DNA of 64,000 nt from the NCBI RefSeq assembly GCF_030408815.1, contig NZ_CP047355.1, positions 2,852,001 to 2,916,000 of the forward strand, read 5' to 3'. Positions 55,007 through 64,000 of this stretch are shown piece by piece. The translations under genes and the position numbers were made by a program. This DNA is from Corynebacterium freiburgense (GTDB taxonomy: Bacteria > Actinomycetota > Actinomycetes > Mycobacteriales > Mycobacteriaceae). The notes beneath the pieces are model-generated. The model saw only the letters and a list, made by a program, of their open reading frames with translations. It searched no databases and had not been told where the DNA came from. How positions within the stretch are numbered: the first letter of the stretch is position 1; each line of letters begins with the position of its first letter.

Positions 55007-55822
55007 ATGCCAGAAGGACACGTTATTCACCGCCTAGCCGCGGAAATTAAAACTACATTTGCAGGGGCTCCGGTGCAGGTCACATCTCCTCAGGGCCGCT
55101 TTTCAGCTGCGGATTCCCTTGATCAAACGCGTATTGCCCAGGCTGAAGCTTGGGGCAAACATCTTTTCATATTGTTCGACGCTCCACAGCCTGAGCACAT
55201 TATCCATATTCATCTTGGCTTAATTGGCACCTTGCGTTTTTCACCGCTAGCCCCGCCAGTCGGTCAGGTCCGGCTGCGTATTGCTAACGATTCTGTAGCC
55301 GCAGACTTACGCGGACCTCAATGGTGCCGTTTAATTACGCCCGAAGCAATGGCGCAAGTTACCTCAAAGCTTGGAGCTGATCCATTGCGTATCGACGCCG
55401 ACTACACCGCAACATGGCACAAAGTGCAACGTTCATCACGCTCTATCGGTTCGCTACTTATGGACCAAAAGCTGTTCGCTGGTGTGGGCAATATTTACCG
55501 AGCAGAATCGCTATTTCGCCTCGGCATTTCACCTACACGTACCGGCAGAGACTTGCTGCCAAAAGAATTTGATGAACTTTGGGCTGATCTCGTTCTACTT
55601 ATGCAGGATGGGGTACGTACTGGGCGAATTGACACTGTCCGCCCTCAGCACACACCAGAAGCGATGGGTCGCGAACCTCGAAAAGACGATCACGGTGGAG
55701 AAGTTTATGTTTATCGACGTAGTGGCGAACCTTGCTTTATTTGTCAGACACCAATTTCACATTCCGTCTATGAAGGTAGGAATCTATTCTGGTGTCCCTC
55801 CTGCCAAAAGCTCAGGGAATAG
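55007..55822 (+). CDS. nei: Fpg/Nei-family DNA glycosylase
   Basis: A 271-aa bifunctional glycosylase/AP lyase. The N-terminal PEGH gives the catalytic Pro and Glu after Met removal; VHIHLGL-type [15 protein letters not shown], the H2TH region ([19 protein letters not shown]) and a C-terminal zinc finger (CFICQ and WCPSCQ) are all present. It is closest in pattern to mycobacterial Nei1, which removes oxidised pyrimidines. A TAGGAT -10 at 54992-54997 lies only nine bases before the ATG and no ribosome-binding site is seen, so the mRNA may be leaderless. Confidence 0.92.
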   Translation: MPEGHVIHRLAAEIKTTFAGAPVQVTSPQGRFSAADSLDQTRIAQAEAWGKHLFILFDAPQPEHIIHIHLGLIGTLRFSPLAPPVGQVRLRIANDSVAADLRGPQWCRLITPEAMAQVTSKLGADPLRIDADYTATWHKVQRSSRSIGSLLMDQKLFAGVGNIYRAESLFRLGISPTRTGRDLLPKEFDELWADLVLLMQDGVRTGRIDTVRPQHTPEAMGREPRKDDHGGEVYVYRRSGEPCFICQTPISHSVYEGRNLFWCPSCQKLRE

Positions 55823-55994
55823 TTCCCAGTAGCTTATTAGCTACCACACTATTCGGCGTTTCAAAACTGCAACCTAAGTAGAATTCATAGGCCAAAATCA
55901 CACTCGTATAACAGCTTTGCAACATATTAAGCAATTTGAATCGAGGGCAACTAATTGACTGCCTTTTCCGGATTTTATATTGGCTTTTTAAGCC

Positions 55995-56588
55995 TTAACC
56001 CGATCTCCCAGATTTAGGCGCAAAATGAAGCCATTCTGGCAAGATTTCAAGCAATACCGGCCCCATCCCCAACAAAGCAAATATCACCACAGCGCCCACC
56101 GCAACGCAATACACCATTAGTTGCGCAATCAATCGAGATGCTTTCCGCACTAACTCAAGCGCGAACCTTGCGCCAGCTGCAGCCCCAGCAGTATTTGAGA
56201 GAAGATCGCCCATGTCTGAGTAGCCAATTTTCAAGATGTACTGCAGAGTTTCAAGCGAAAAGCTAAAACCCAAACCTGCCAACGCCACCAAGATAATTAC
56301 ATTTCTTCGAGTTTTCCGGAGCCGCAACATTAAGCCCAACATCAGGCCAAACGGCAAAAACATTGCAATGTTTCCAAGCAAATTAAAAATCGGAGCAAAC
56401 CAAGTGGTGGCCGTAACAAAATCTTCAAAAGGAATTAAGTTGATTGATTGTTTTTCATGAGCCCCCGTCTTCCATAACCCACCGATGGTAAACCAGGTTT
56501 TTCCCAGCGTAAGCGCTAACACCGCAACGATATACAGCACAAATGATGTATTTAACAGTCGAAGTTTGGCAATCACCATGCGAGCCAT
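55995..56588 (-). CDS. VanZ family membrane protein
   Basis: A 197-aa protein with five membrane helices. The VanZ signature is present: INLIPFEDF, NLLGNIAMFLPFGLMLGL and SLETLQYILKIGYSDMGDLLSNTAGAAAG. VanZ proteins are linked to low-level glycopeptide resistance and lipid or wall metabolism; a mechanism is not settled. Starts at 56588 and 56579 (MVIAKLR) are both possible. It is the distal gene of a minus-strand run of small membrane proteins. Confidence 0.88.
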   Translation of the reverse strand: MARMVIAKLRLLNTSFVLYIVAVLALTLGKTWFTIGGLWKTGAHEKQSINLIPFEDFVTATTWFAPIFNLLGNIAMFLPFGLMLGLMLRLRKTRRNVIILVALAGLGFSFSLETLQYILKIGYSDMGDLLSNTAGAAAGARFALELVRKASRLIAQLMVYCVAVGAVVIFALLGMGPVLLEILPEWLHFAPKSGRSG

Positions 56589-56617
56589 CGTACCCCCGAC
56601 CTTGGCACAACTAGTGA

Positions 56618-57052
56618 CTAGACTTGCAACAGACTAAAAGGTTCCCAAGGAATTAATCGAACAATGAACCAAACAGTAATAACAATCCCCACCGCAAGAG
56701 AGGAATGCTTCCAATCATTCCACTTCGGGATACGTTTCCCAAGGGTTCGGGCAAACCAAGCTACCCAGCTCCAAGCCACTAGAATCAATCCGAATACACC
56801 GACGATGTTGTAATGGATTGCAGCAGGAAAATCTAAGTGGCAAATTGAATACAACATACGGGCACTGCCACAACCAGGACAGTTAATCCCCAAAATTGAC
56901 TTTGTAGGACATAGGGGAGTGGGCCCACCTGGCGTTGTTGGGTCTGCCAATGTAAGTAAAAAACACCCACACACCGCACCAGCTGCAACTGCTAATGGTG
57001 CAGCTGGTGATTCATGAGTTTCTATTTCATGATTACAAGTGTGGGTGTTCAT
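56618..57052 (-). CDS. DUF2752 family membrane protein
   Basis: A 144-aa protein from ATG 57052. The defining motif is CPTKSILGINCPGCGSARM near residue 50, with three helices around it. Following the family, HLDFPAAIHYNIVGV comes after the motif. Function unknown. DUF2752 genes are often found with CD225/dispanin genes, and here the next upstream gene is one, 25 bp away. The longer start at 57085 overlaps that gene and is less likely. Confidence 0.85.
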   Translation of the reverse strand: MNTHTCNHEIETHESPAAPLAVAAGAVCGCFLLTLADPTTPGGPTPLCPTKSILGINCPGCGSARMLYSICHLDFPAAIHYNIVGVFGLILVAWSWVAWFARTLGKRIPKWNDWKHSSLAVGIVITVWFIVRLIPWEPFSLLQV

Positions 57053-57077
57053 GGTGTTTAGCCTAATACTAAAAGGC

Positions 57078-57389
57078 TTACTCAACTTCCATTGTGTCTA
57101 CTGCGGCGCTGCCTGCGAATACGAAAATGCTGAGTACCCAGTACAAGACCATTACGATAATGCCGACAACGGCGCTGATAATAGCGAACTTCTTAGCATT
57201 TTCAGATGCCTGAGCAGCATCAGCATATTGCCCAGCTTGCCACAGCTTATCTACCTGAAGGGAAAGGTAGATCGAGTATGCGCCAATTGGAAGACAGCAG
57301 AAAATAGTAGACAGGATGGTTAGAATTAGGTAGTTATCCGGCTTTTGGCCACCAGTAGCGGCCGCATCCGAAGCGAATGGGTTCGTCAT
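57078..57389 (-). CDS. CD225/dispanin family protein 1
   Basis: A 103-aa protein with two helices (about residues 22-46 and 68-95). The CD225 core is NYLILTILSTIFCCLPIGAYSIYLSLQVDKLWQAGQYADA followed by SENAKKFAII, given here as two adjacent motifs. The family includes eukaryotic IFITM restriction factors; bacterial members have no known function. AAGGGAG precedes the ATG. Of the three local paralogs this one has the shortest N-terminus and is closest to DUF2752. Confidence 0.88.
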   Translation of the reverse strand: MTNPFASDAAATGGQKPDNYLILTILSTIFCCLPIGAYSIYLSLQVDKLWQAGQYADAAQASENAKKFAIISAVVGIIVMVLYWVLSIFVFAGSAAVDTMEVE

Positions 57390-57566
57390 ATGAACTCCCT
57401 TATCGAATCGATTGTTTTACACAAAAACGTCTCGACCATATCAACCCGAACTAAACTCTCTCAAGTATCCCACCCCAAATCAGCAAAGATTACACCCCCT
57501 AATTAGGGGTTTCTAGCAGTTTTGAGGCTCGGAATCCAATTTTATTTAATGGGAAAAGCTAAAAAA

Positions 57567-58037
57567 TTAATAGATGTTTGAGGAAGAATCCTGAGTGATT
57601 ATCATCGTAAAAATCCAGACAAAATAGAGTACAGGTACCGCAATCGAGAGTAAAACACCAATGATTGCAAAACGCTTGGCCTGCCTAGAGGCACGCTGCG
57701 CCTCATCAACAAACCCCATCCTCCAATGTTTGTCTACCTGCGAGGAAAAGTACATTCCAATCGCTCCAAAAATGGCGAATGGCATACATACTCCAACACT
57801 AAAAAGCACCGACAATATCGTCCACAACATCTGGTTGTCCGGTTTTTGGACTCCCTGCTGATACCCCATCGTGTATGGGGGCTGCTGGAGAAACTGTTGT
57901 TGCCCATCCATATGCAAATATGAATTTTGATTGTAGGGGTTTCCTGGTTGCCCCTGTTGACCATAGCCATAACCATATGCGCCATGAGACTGCCTGTAGT
58001 CGCGCTGTTGTTCGTAGGGATTATTTGGTTGAGCCAT
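57567..58037 (-). CDS. CD225/dispanin family protein 2, Tyr/Gln-rich
   Basis: A 156-aa protein from ATG 58037, with GGAG seven bases upstream. Residues 1-60 are a Tyr/Gln/Gly/Pro-rich low-complexity cytoplasmic region (YGYGYGQQGQPGNPYNQNSY). The CD225 core follows: DNQMLWTILSVLFSVGVC, FSSQVDKHWRMGF and ASRQAKRFAII. It lacks the CC pair seen in paralogs 1 and 3 (GVCMP instead of CCLP). A GlxR-like site and a strong hairpin lie upstream. Confidence 0.85.
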   Translation of the reverse strand: MAQPNNPYEQQRDYRQSHGAYGYGYGQQGQPGNPYNQNSYLHMDGQQQFLQQPPYTMGYQQGVQKPDNQMLWTILSVLFSVGVCMPFAIFGAIGMYFSSQVDKHWRMGFVDEAQRASRQAKRFAIIGVLLSIAVPVLYFVWIFTMIITQDSSSNIY

Positions 58038-58184
58038 TACATACTCCAACAATTGAATTTGGGTGGGCGCCCACAAAGCTACCAAACGCCAATATCAACC
58101 TCCCCCAATAACGCCAACGTACCTTAGCCTACGCACAGATTTTTACCCCACCCCATTCGCCACGCTTATTTACATAAAGTCAAA

Positions 58185-58200
58185 TATGACCTAGATCACA
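58185..58200. promoter_or_regulatory. GlxR/CRP-like binding site
   Basis: TATGACCTAGATCACA matches the corynebacterial GlxR consensus TGTGAnnTAnnTCACA at all but one defined position. It lies 148 bp upstream of the CD225-2 start and beside the hairpin at 58200-58223. Confidence 0.6.
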
Positions 58201-58223
58201 ACGGGGGTATTTTTACCCCCGTT
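58200..58223. terminator. Perfect GC-rich hairpin upstream of CD225-2
   Basis: AACGGGGGTA, TTTT loop, TACCCCCGTT, a 10-bp perfect stem. The T-rich side (TTTTAAAG) is on the plus strand although all nearby genes are on the minus strand. It could terminate antisense transcription or act as an operator together with the adjoining GlxR-like site. Confidence 0.55.
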
Positions 58224-58281
58224 TTAAAGTGTTTACATAGTTACCGCCAAGAGCTTTAAGCCCGACCTGCGGGTGAATATA

Positions 58282-58315
58282 CAAAAAGAAGCTGCATCTG
58301 TTCTACTGCAGCTTC
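58282..58315 (-). terminator. Terminator of CD225-3
   Basis: GAAGCTGCA (58288-58296) pairs with TGCAGCTTC (58307-58315); the minus strand then reads TTTTTGT. It begins 21 bp after the stop of the gene ending at 58336. Confidence 0.85.
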
Positions 58316-58335
58316 GTTTTGCAAAATTTTCCAGT

Positions 58336-58707
58336 TTAGTAGCTAGAGCCAGTCTCTGAAGCTACACCCGCGAATCCCACCAAGGCGATAAAAATAAAAT
58401 AAATCACCATGAAGATAACAATGCTTACACAACTTGCGATCGCAAAGTTTTTCGCCTTCTTACCCGCAGCCTCGGCATCCGCCACTCGCCCCTGCTCCCA
58501 ACATTTATCCACCTGCAGTGAGTAGTAGATACCAATCGCGCCAAGCGGCAAGCAGCACATGATTGTCGAAAGGATGGTAAAGATAAGGTAATTTTCAGGC
58601 TTCATCATGCCATTACCGGGCATTCCACCTGGCATGCCAGCCCCGAAATTTTGATTGAATTGGGGCTGCTGTGCATTTGGATCGTAAGGGTTATACGGAT
58701 TTGTCAT
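58336..58707 (-). CDS. CD225/dispanin family protein 3
   Basis: A 123-aa protein from ATG 58707, with GGGAG six bases upstream. A Pro/Gly/Met-rich N-terminus (about 35 residues) precedes the CD225 core ENYLIFTILSTIMCCLPLGA, YYSLQVDKCWEQGRVADAEA and KKAKNFAIA. Two membrane helices. It is closest to paralog 1, suggesting local duplication. It has its own terminator, so it is a separate transcription unit from paralog 2. Confidence 0.87.
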   Translation of the reverse strand: MTNPYNPYDPNAQQPQFNQNFGAGMPGGMPGNGMMKPENYLIFTILSTIMCCLPLGAIGIYYSLQVDKCWEQGRVADAEAAGKKAKNFAIASCVSIVIFMVIYFIFIALVGFAGVASETGSSY

Positions 58708-58894
58708 TAGAAACTCCCAAGAACGAAATGAAACAACATTGCTCACGATAATAGATTCGTCGCAGTTTTTGAAGTAGCTTCACGTCCGAAGGATCAATGT
58801 GCAACAGGCTCATTGTTTCTAGTCACGGAATATTGCGCTGGTCAAAGATCTATGCAAATAATACTGACGTTTGAAATAGTACGTACGCACAAAC

Positions 58895-60190
58895 TTAAGC
58901 CATGTACTTTTTTCTCAGTCCATCTTTACCGTAGGAGAGTCTGCGGTGGAGAGCTTCTAACGGACCTTTCTTCCCGCAGTGTTCAAGCAAATATGCTACG
59001 CAAAGTGTAATCAACCAGACGCTCAAGCCTACGAAATCTGAAAAAGCCACTCCGTGATACTGCAAAACATTAAGCAAAAAAGGAGCAACTAACGGCAAAA
59101 GAATCATAGATTGCAAGACATAACCAGTCATCGAACGTCTACCCAACGCAACGATCATTTCTATAAATACTGGCAGCGTAAAAGGACGACCATCAGCCTC
59201 ACCACTATCTAGTCGTCGCTGTAAAGAGATCGAAGCTAGGGCGACTGCAGCAATAATCCCCGGCCCCGTAAGTAAACCAAGACTACCATTCATAATCATA
59301 AGAAGTGGCGCCCACTCCTCAGGAAGCATCCCAATTCGTACTAATCCCAAAGGCGTCCCAACCACTAGTGCAACGATTGCAGCAACAACTACCAACCAAG
59401 TAAGCAAACGCTTGTGACGTTCTGGATGGCTCAAAATTCCCCTGCGAGCTGCAAGGAAACCCAAAATTATTAAAATGCCTGTGGACATAAGTTCAAAAGG
59501 CAGATTGGTTAAGTTGAATAGTAGAAATGTCGGCCCCTGCAAAAAATAACCAAGCCACGATTGTGGAATTGCTGCAGTCCCACCAAACTCAACCCCCTTA
59601 GGCAAGTCAAACAGTGACATGTAGTAGCCCACTGCAAAAACACAAATAAAGAAAGCAAAAATGCATAAACCTATCGCAGCAATTTTTAACAATCTTTTAT
59701 CTGACCAACTGATCATAACTGCAAGCAGCATCCCAGCGATCCCGTAAAAAAACATAATGTCCCCTGAGTAGAGGAAAAACATATGTACCAATCCAAAAAG
59801 TGCTAGTACGCCGTACCTTCGAACCAATACTCGTTTAGCAGCTTTGATCGGATACTCACGTCGGGTCAAACTCAACGTCAACAATCCAATGCCATAACCA
59901 AGCAACGTCGCAAACATGGGTAACCCACGTATATGAACGAATACTGCATTAAACACCACAAAAAACTTATCGATCGCAGGCGCCTCAACAAGATTCGGAT
60001 TAACTATTTTTCCTTCAACTGCAGGAGGAGGCAACCAAGAATCGACGACATTCGCGACCGCAATACCTAGCAATGTGAACCCCCGAGCTAAATCTGGTGC
60101 GAGAATCCTTTTTCCTGGCACAGATTGACAATTTTCTTCGACTTTATTAAATGAACTCGATATTCCTTCCGAAGACACGTGGAAGCTCAC
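58895..60190 (-). CDS. DUF418 domain membrane protein
   Basis: A 431-aa protein with about ten membrane helices. It begins with the family pattern RILAPDLARGFTLLGIAVANV, continues with FVHIRGLPMFATLLGYGI and RRYGVLALFGLVHMFFLYSGDI, and ends with the DUF418 region IVALGRRSMTGYVLQSMI. These proteins resemble acyltransferase-3 membrane proteins and may transfer or move envelope groups; none is biochemically assigned. The apparent start is GTG at 60190 with AAAGGA unusually close. Confidence 0.85.
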   Translation of the reverse strand: MSFHVSSEGISSSFNKVEENCQSVPGKRILAPDLARGFTLLGIAVANVVDSWLPPPAVEGKIVNPNLVEAPAIDKFFVVFNAVFVHIRGLPMFATLLGYGIGLLTLSLTRREYPIKAAKRVLVRRYGVLALFGLVHMFFLYSGDIMFFYGIAGMLLAVMISWSDKRLLKIAAIGLCIFAFFICVFAVGYYMSLFDLPKGVEFGGTAAIPQSWLGYFLQGPTFLLFNLTNLPFELMSTGILIILGFLAARRGILSHPERHKRLLTWLVVVAAIVALVVGTPLGLVRIGMLPEEWAPLLMIMNGSLGLLTGPGIIAAVALASISLQRRLDSGEADGRPFTLPVFIEMIVALGRRSMTGYVLQSMILLPLVAPFLLNVLQYHGVAFSDFVGLSVWLITLCVAYLLEHCGKKGPLEALHRRLSYGKDGLRKKYMA

Positions 60191-60421
60191 TTCCTTTCTA
60201 TACCTCGCCCTAATATCCCTCCCCGATCAAGCTAAAGTACGAAGTACCGCTAAAATACTGGCCTTCGAACTCGACATACGACTTCTCATCCTTTTAAGCA
60301 AACGATAACAAACACCACGAGCAGCTTTTGTTTCACTCCTACAAGTTTTTATTTTAAGTGTTATTGTATAAAAATTAAAGGATTTCGATATTCAGAAAGT
60401 TTTTAGCCTTCATAGACGAAG

Positions 60422-60456
60422 ACCCTGCACTGTCTTGTTGTATAGACTGCGCAGGG
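60422..60456 (-). terminator. Possible terminator of leuS
   Basis: CCCTGC-CTGTCT-type arm (60423-60435) pairs imperfectly with AGACTGCGCAGGG (60444-60456), 17 bp past the leuS stop. No T run follows on the minus strand, so confidence is limited. Confidence 0.4.
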
Positions 60457-60472
60457 CTTATTCACTACCGAA

Positions 60473-63328
60473 TTACTTCACCACGAGGTTAACCATCCGG
60501 CCGGGAACAACTATGTGTTTTACGACCGTCTTTCCTTCGATTTGGGATGCAATTTGGGGATCATTGGTAGCTGTATTGATTACAGTTTCTTGGTCTGCGT
60601 CAACAGCCACTTGTATTCGACCACGTACTTTGCCGTTTACCTGTACTGGTAGTTCAATGAGGTCATCCACCAGCCAGGATTCATCAAATACAGGGAAATT
60701 TTCATAGGTAAGCGTTGTCGAATGTCCTAACCGTGACCAAAGCTCTTCAGCAATATGTGGTGCTACGGGAGCAACCATTAGGACCAGAGGTTCGATTGCA
60801 TCGCGTGGGGCACCTGCAGGATAGGTCTTAGTGAGGTAATTGACGTATTCAATCAACTTAGCCACTACGGTATTCATGCGAAGGTTTTCATAATCTTCGC
60901 GGACGCCAGCAATAGTGCGGTGTAGAGCTTTGTTGTCTTCGTCGTTGAGTGGGGCGTCGATAGGCACGATTTCACCGTCGTTTTCATTAACCACAAGCCG
61001 CCACAGTCGCTGAAGGAATCGTTGAGCTCCTACTACGTCTTTAGTAGCCCAGGGGCGGGAGGCATCGAGGGGACCCATCGCCATTTCATACACACGTAGG
61101 GTATCGGCACCATAGTTATCGCAGATTTCATCCGGGGAAACGGAATTCTTCAGCGATTTGCCCATCTTGCCGTATTCTTGGGTCACTTCTTCACCTTGAT
61201 AGAAGAATTTCCCGTCTTTTTCTTCCACTTCTTCTGCTGGTACATATACGCCCCGGGAATCTGTATATGCAAATGCCTGGATATAGCCTTGATTAAAGAG
61301 TTTTCGGTATGGCTCGTACGAGGTGACATAGCCAAGGTCATAAAGCACCTTGTGCCAGAATCGTGCATACAGCAAGTGAAGAACTGCGTGTTCCACACCA
61401 CCAACGTAAAGGTCTACACCACCGCAATCTTCGGGGTTTCGGGGACCTGTCCAATAGCGCTCATTTTCAATATTGCAGAACTCGGCGTGGTTTTCCGGGT
61501 CGATATACCTTAGTTGGTACCAAGACGATCCCGCCCACTGCGGCATTACATTTGTGTCCCTGCGGTAGGGCTTGAGCCCATCACCAAGGTCAAGTTCTAC
61601 ATTGACCCATTCGGTCGCTTTTGCCAGCGGTGGGTGGGGTTCAGAATCCGCATCATCAGGGTCAAAGGACACTGGCTTGTAGTCTTCCACCTCGGGAAGT
61701 TCCACAGGCAGCATTGACGCAGGAAGGGGGTGTGCAATTCCATCTTCGTCGTACACAATTGGGAAAGGTTCACCCCAGTAGCGCTGGCGAGCAAAAAGCC
61801 AGTCACGCAGTTTGTACTGGATTTTTTCCTTCCCCAGTCCTTGCTCAACCAGCCATTTAATTGTTGTGGCAATGGCAGCATCTTTTGCCAGGCCATTAAC
61901 GTCCAACCCTTGCTCGTTCGCAGAATGTACCGCTACCCCTGATTCGGTAAAGGCTGCTTCCTCAATATTGCCCCCAGCTACTACTTCTTGGATTGGCAAA
62001 CCGAATGCTTTGGCGAATTCATAGTCGCGATCATCATGGGCAGGAACAGCCATAATCGCGCCGGTACCGTACCCGGTAAGTACATAGTCTGCAATAAAGA
62101 CCGGGATTTCTTGCCCATTGACCGGGTTGACTGCATATGCGCCGAGGAACACACCGGTTTTTTCTTTGTTTTCTTGGCGTTCCAAATCAGATTTCGCGGC
62201 AATTGTTGCGCGATATTTCGCTACTGCATCGGCAGGGTTTGATGCATTAAAAGTCCATCGCGTATCCACGCCCTCATAACTGCCGCTCCCGCCAGCGACC
62301 AGGGCGTCAACAAGCTTATGCTCGGGAGCGAGCACCATATATGTAGCTCCGAATAATGTATCTGGCCTGGTAGTAAATACTGTAAGTGTGTGCTCTTGAG
62401 CCTTGAAATCTACCTCGGCGCCGCGAGAACGACCAATCCAATTGCGCTGCATAGAGCGTACCTTGTCCGGCCAGTCCAAGGCATCTAAATCATCGATGAG
62501 GCGGTCTGCATATGCGGTAATGCGCATCATCCATTGCGAAAGGTTTTTCCGGAATACCGGAAAGTTACCCCGCTCAGATTTACCGTCTGCAGTAACTTCT
62601 TCATTAGCCAATACTGTGCCCAAACCTGGGCACCAGTTCACAGTTGAATGCGAGCGGTATACAAGCCGGTAGGCGTCCACCACCTTAGCCCGCTGAATTT
62701 TCGTTAGCTTCGTAAACTCCGCCGTACCAAACTCTTCTACAAGATGTGCAGGAATTGCACGTTCGCCGGATTCCAAAAGGGGCAGGAGCTCAGAAATCGG
62801 GCGGGCTTTTTGGATTTCTTGATCAAACCATGAATTGAAAATCTGCAGAAAAATCCACTGAGTCCAACGGTAGTAGTCAGTATCTGTGGTGGCTATAGCG
62901 CGCCGTTTATCATGCCCTAAACCCAGCCGGTTAAGCTGACGCTCCATATTGTCAATTGACTCTTGAGTTTTTACCCTCGGGTGCGTTCCTGTCTGAATCG
63001 CATATTGCTCAGCAGGCAAACCAAAGGCATCATAACCCAAGGTATGTAATACATTTTTCCCCAGCATACGGTGGAAACGCGCAAATGTATCGGTAGCAAT
63101 ATAACCTAGTGGATGCCCAACATGGAGGCCCGCACCCGACGGAAACGGAAACATATCTTGAACAAATAGTTTCTCCTTGGGCAATTCTCCCGATTCAGCT
63201 AGCGCACCTACCGGATTTGGCGCATGGAATGTCCCATTTTCACGCCAATACTGCTGCCAGTGCTTTTCAATTGTGCCAGCCAGCTCGGCTGAATAACGGT
63301 ACGCAGGAGAATCACTAGGTTTGGTCAT
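60473..63328 (-). CDS. leuS: Leucyl-tRNA synthetase
   Basis: A 951-aa class I synthetase from ATG 63328. The HIGH-type motif is HVGH (69-72, in [16 protein letters not shown]) and the KMSKS loop is KMGKS, a known variant. The editing (CP1) domain is present with [19 protein letters not shown]. It charges tRNA-Leu in the cytoplasm. The longer in-frame start at 63361 lacks a ribosome-binding site, and so does the ATG used, so translation may depend on a leaderless or weak start. Confidence 0.95.
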   Translation of the reverse strand: MTKPSDSPAYRYSAELAGTIEKHWQQYWRENGTFHAPNPVGALAESGELPKEKLFVQDMFPFPSGAGLHVGHPLGYIATDTFARFHRMLGKNVLHTLGYDAFGLPAEQYAIQTGTHPRVKTQESIDNMERQLNRLGLGHDKRRAIATTDTDYYRWTQWIFLQIFNSWFDQEIQKARPISELLPLLESGERAIPAHLVEEFGTAEFTKLTKIQRAKVVDAYRLVYRSHSTVNWCPGLGTVLANEEVTADGKSERGNFPVFRKNLSQWMMRITAYADRLIDDLDALDWPDKVRSMQRNWIGRSRGAEVDFKAQEHTLTVFTTRPDTLFGATYMVLAPEHKLVDALVAGGSGSYEGVDTRWTFNASNPADAVAKYRATIAAKSDLERQENKEKTGVFLGAYAVNPVNGQEIPVFIADYVLTGYGTGAIMAVPAHDDRDYEFAKAFGLPIQEVVAGGNIEEAAFTESGVAVHSANEQGLDVNGLAKDAAIATTIKWLVEQGLGKEKIQYKLRDWLFARQRYWGEPFPIVYDEDGIAHPLPASMLPVELPEVEDYKPVSFDPDDADSEPHPPLAKATEWVNVELDLGDGLKPYRRDTNVMPQWAGSSWYQLRYIDPENHAEFCNIENERYWTGPRNPEDCGGVDLYVGGVEHAVLHLLYARFWHKVLYDLGYVTSYEPYRKLFNQGYIQAFAYTDSRGVYVPAEEVEEKDGKFFYQGEEVTQEYGKMGKSLKNSVSPDEICDNYGADTLRVYEMAMGPLDASRPWATKDVVGAQRFLQRLWRLVVNENDGEIVPIDAPLNDEDNKALHRTIAGVREDYENLRMNTVVAKLIEYVNYLTKTYPAGAPRDAIEPLVLMVAPVAPHIAEELWSRLGHSTTLTYENFPVFDESWLVDDLIELPVQVNGKVRGRIQVAVDADQETVINTATNDPQIASQIEGKTVVKHIVVPGRMVNLVVK

Positions 63329-63373
63329 GCAGAACAGTGTAATCCGTAACCGCTTGTCCACTTACCTTGCACC

Positions 63374-63441
63374 CAAAAAACAGCAACCCCCACCTAGGAT
63401 CCATAGCTGCCTTTATGGTGACCTAGGCGGGGGAGCTGTTG
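63374..63441 (-). terminator. Terminator of the symporter gene
   Basis: AACAGC-ACCCCCACCTAGG side (63380-63399) pairs with CCTAGGCGGGGGAGCTGTT (63422-63440); on the minus strand the stem runs into TTTTTTGGG. It separates the symporter from leuS. Confidence 0.88.
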
Positions 63442-63473
63442 TTATTGCACGCACTAACCCACAGTACTCTGAG

Positions 63474-64000
63474 TTATTCGGCCTTTTCAGAAGCTTTTAC
63501 ATCTTCTTCAATAATTTCCAGGCGATTATCCCCGTCTTCTTGGGCTGTACGCTCAATATTGCCTTTTGCAAGTTTATTTATTACCAGGGAAATCGCACCG
63601 TCGCCGGTAACGTTACACGCCGTGCCAAAAGAGTCAATGGCAATATATGCAGCAATCATAAGCGCTACTTGATCCTCGGTAAAACCGAGCATCGAGGAAA
63701 GCAACCCAACAGCTGCCATAATAGCGCCACCAGGAACACCTGGTGCCGCAACCATTGTGATTCCCAACATGAGAATAAAACCAATGGCTTTACCTGGCGA
63801 AACATCAATGCCCTCCATATAGACAATTGCAAATGCGAAAAGTCCAATCTTAAGCATGGAGCCGGCAAGGTGTGTTGTTGCACAAAGTGGGACGGCGAAA
63901 CCAGCAACCCCCGGAGCTACATCATTCTTTTTCACACAAGCATATGTGACTGGAATGGTTGCCGCCGATGAGGAAGTACCCAATGCAGTAGCGTATGCAG
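63474..64000 (-). CDS. Dicarboxylate/amino-acid:cation symporter, 3' part
   Basis: The C-terminal 175 or so residues of a DAACS-family transporter; the gene continues past the right edge. The hallmark TALGTSSSAATIPVTY (re-entrant loop HP1) is at the cut end, followed by PLCATTHLAGSM, the HP2 region APGVPGGAIMAAVGLLSSM, and DSFGTACNVTGDGAISLVI, which carries the Asp/Asn substrate and Na+ ligands. The C-terminus is acidic. It would import glutamate, aspartate, serine or C4-dicarboxylates with Na+ or H+; the choice needs the missing half. Confidence 0.9.
   Translation of the reverse strand, partial: AYATALGTSSSAATIPVTYACVKKNDVAPGVAGFAVPLCATTHLAGSMLKIGLFAFAIVYMEGIDVSPGKAIGFILMLGITMVAAPGVPGGAIMAAVGLLSSMLGFTEDQVALMIAAYIAIDSFGTACNVTGDGAISLVINKLAKGNIERTAQEDGDNRLEIIEEDVKASEKAE

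Overview
The window is a piece of a Corynebacterium chromosome with moderate GC. The genus call rests on several points. The block DUF5318 - ponA - GT87 - rpsF - ssb - rplI - dnaB matches the mycobacterial/corynebacterial order, but rpsR is missing between ssb and rplI. A malR-like MarR gene sits next to a universal stress protein. There is an MhuD-type heme oxygenase, DtxR-like and GlxR-like operators, an LpqH-like lipoprotein, and an actinobacterial rrn leader motif. No species is claimed.

Layout. 1-8.8 kb: GlsB-like membrane protein, two-domain UspA, a luciferase-like monooxygenase coupled to a 48-aa ORF, an RluA-type pseudouridine synthase, a PspC/LiaF-like membrane protein, and a MacB-type ABC ATPase/FtsX permease pair with a trailing hypothetical gene. 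8.8-22.1 kb: two rRNA operons (16S-23S-5S, minus strand, no spacer tRNA) as near-identical direct repeats of about 5.43 kb, 7732 bp apart. They flank a 2.3-kb segment holding DUF2871, a PH-like membrane protein and an LpqH-like lipoprotein. 22.2-31.4 kb: an orphan YtrA-type GntR regulator, a NYN-domain protein, PspA, thioredoxin, CopZ-CopA with a palindromic operator on the promoter, a CPA1 antiporter and an MFS exporter. 31.4-35.4 kb: dnaB, an 834-bp gap holding a DnaA-box cluster, then rplI, ssb and rpsF. 35.5-40 kb: envelope genes (GT87, PBP1A) and DUF5318.

40-47 kb: malR-usp-SDR-membrane operon, then a divergent iron/heme region. One side is trhO-mhuD-sialidase, the other a siderophore-interacting flavoprotein, with a DtxR-like box between them. 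A CbrC protein and a HEAT-like protein follow. 47.2-53 kb: a JetABC (Wadjet/MksFEB) operon with no JetD nuclease and with jetA broken by a one-base frameshift. 53.4-64 kb: DUF1846, a Nei-type glycosylase, a small-membrane-protein cluster (VanZ, DUF2752, three CD225/dispanin paralogs, DUF418) with a GlxR-like site, then leuS and the 3' part of a dicarboxylate/amino-acid symporter cut by the window edge.

Themes are envelope stress and homeostasis (PspC, PspA, ABC/FtsX, GT87, PBP1A, MalR), metal and heme handling (CopZA, DtxR site, MhuD, SIP) and core replication/translation. The features that best repay follow-up are the jet locus without its nuclease, the nested DnaA-box palindrome between dnaB and rplI, the CD225/DUF2752 cluster and the heme-oxygenase/sialidase operon. 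No transposase, prophage, CRISPR array or tRNA gene was seen.
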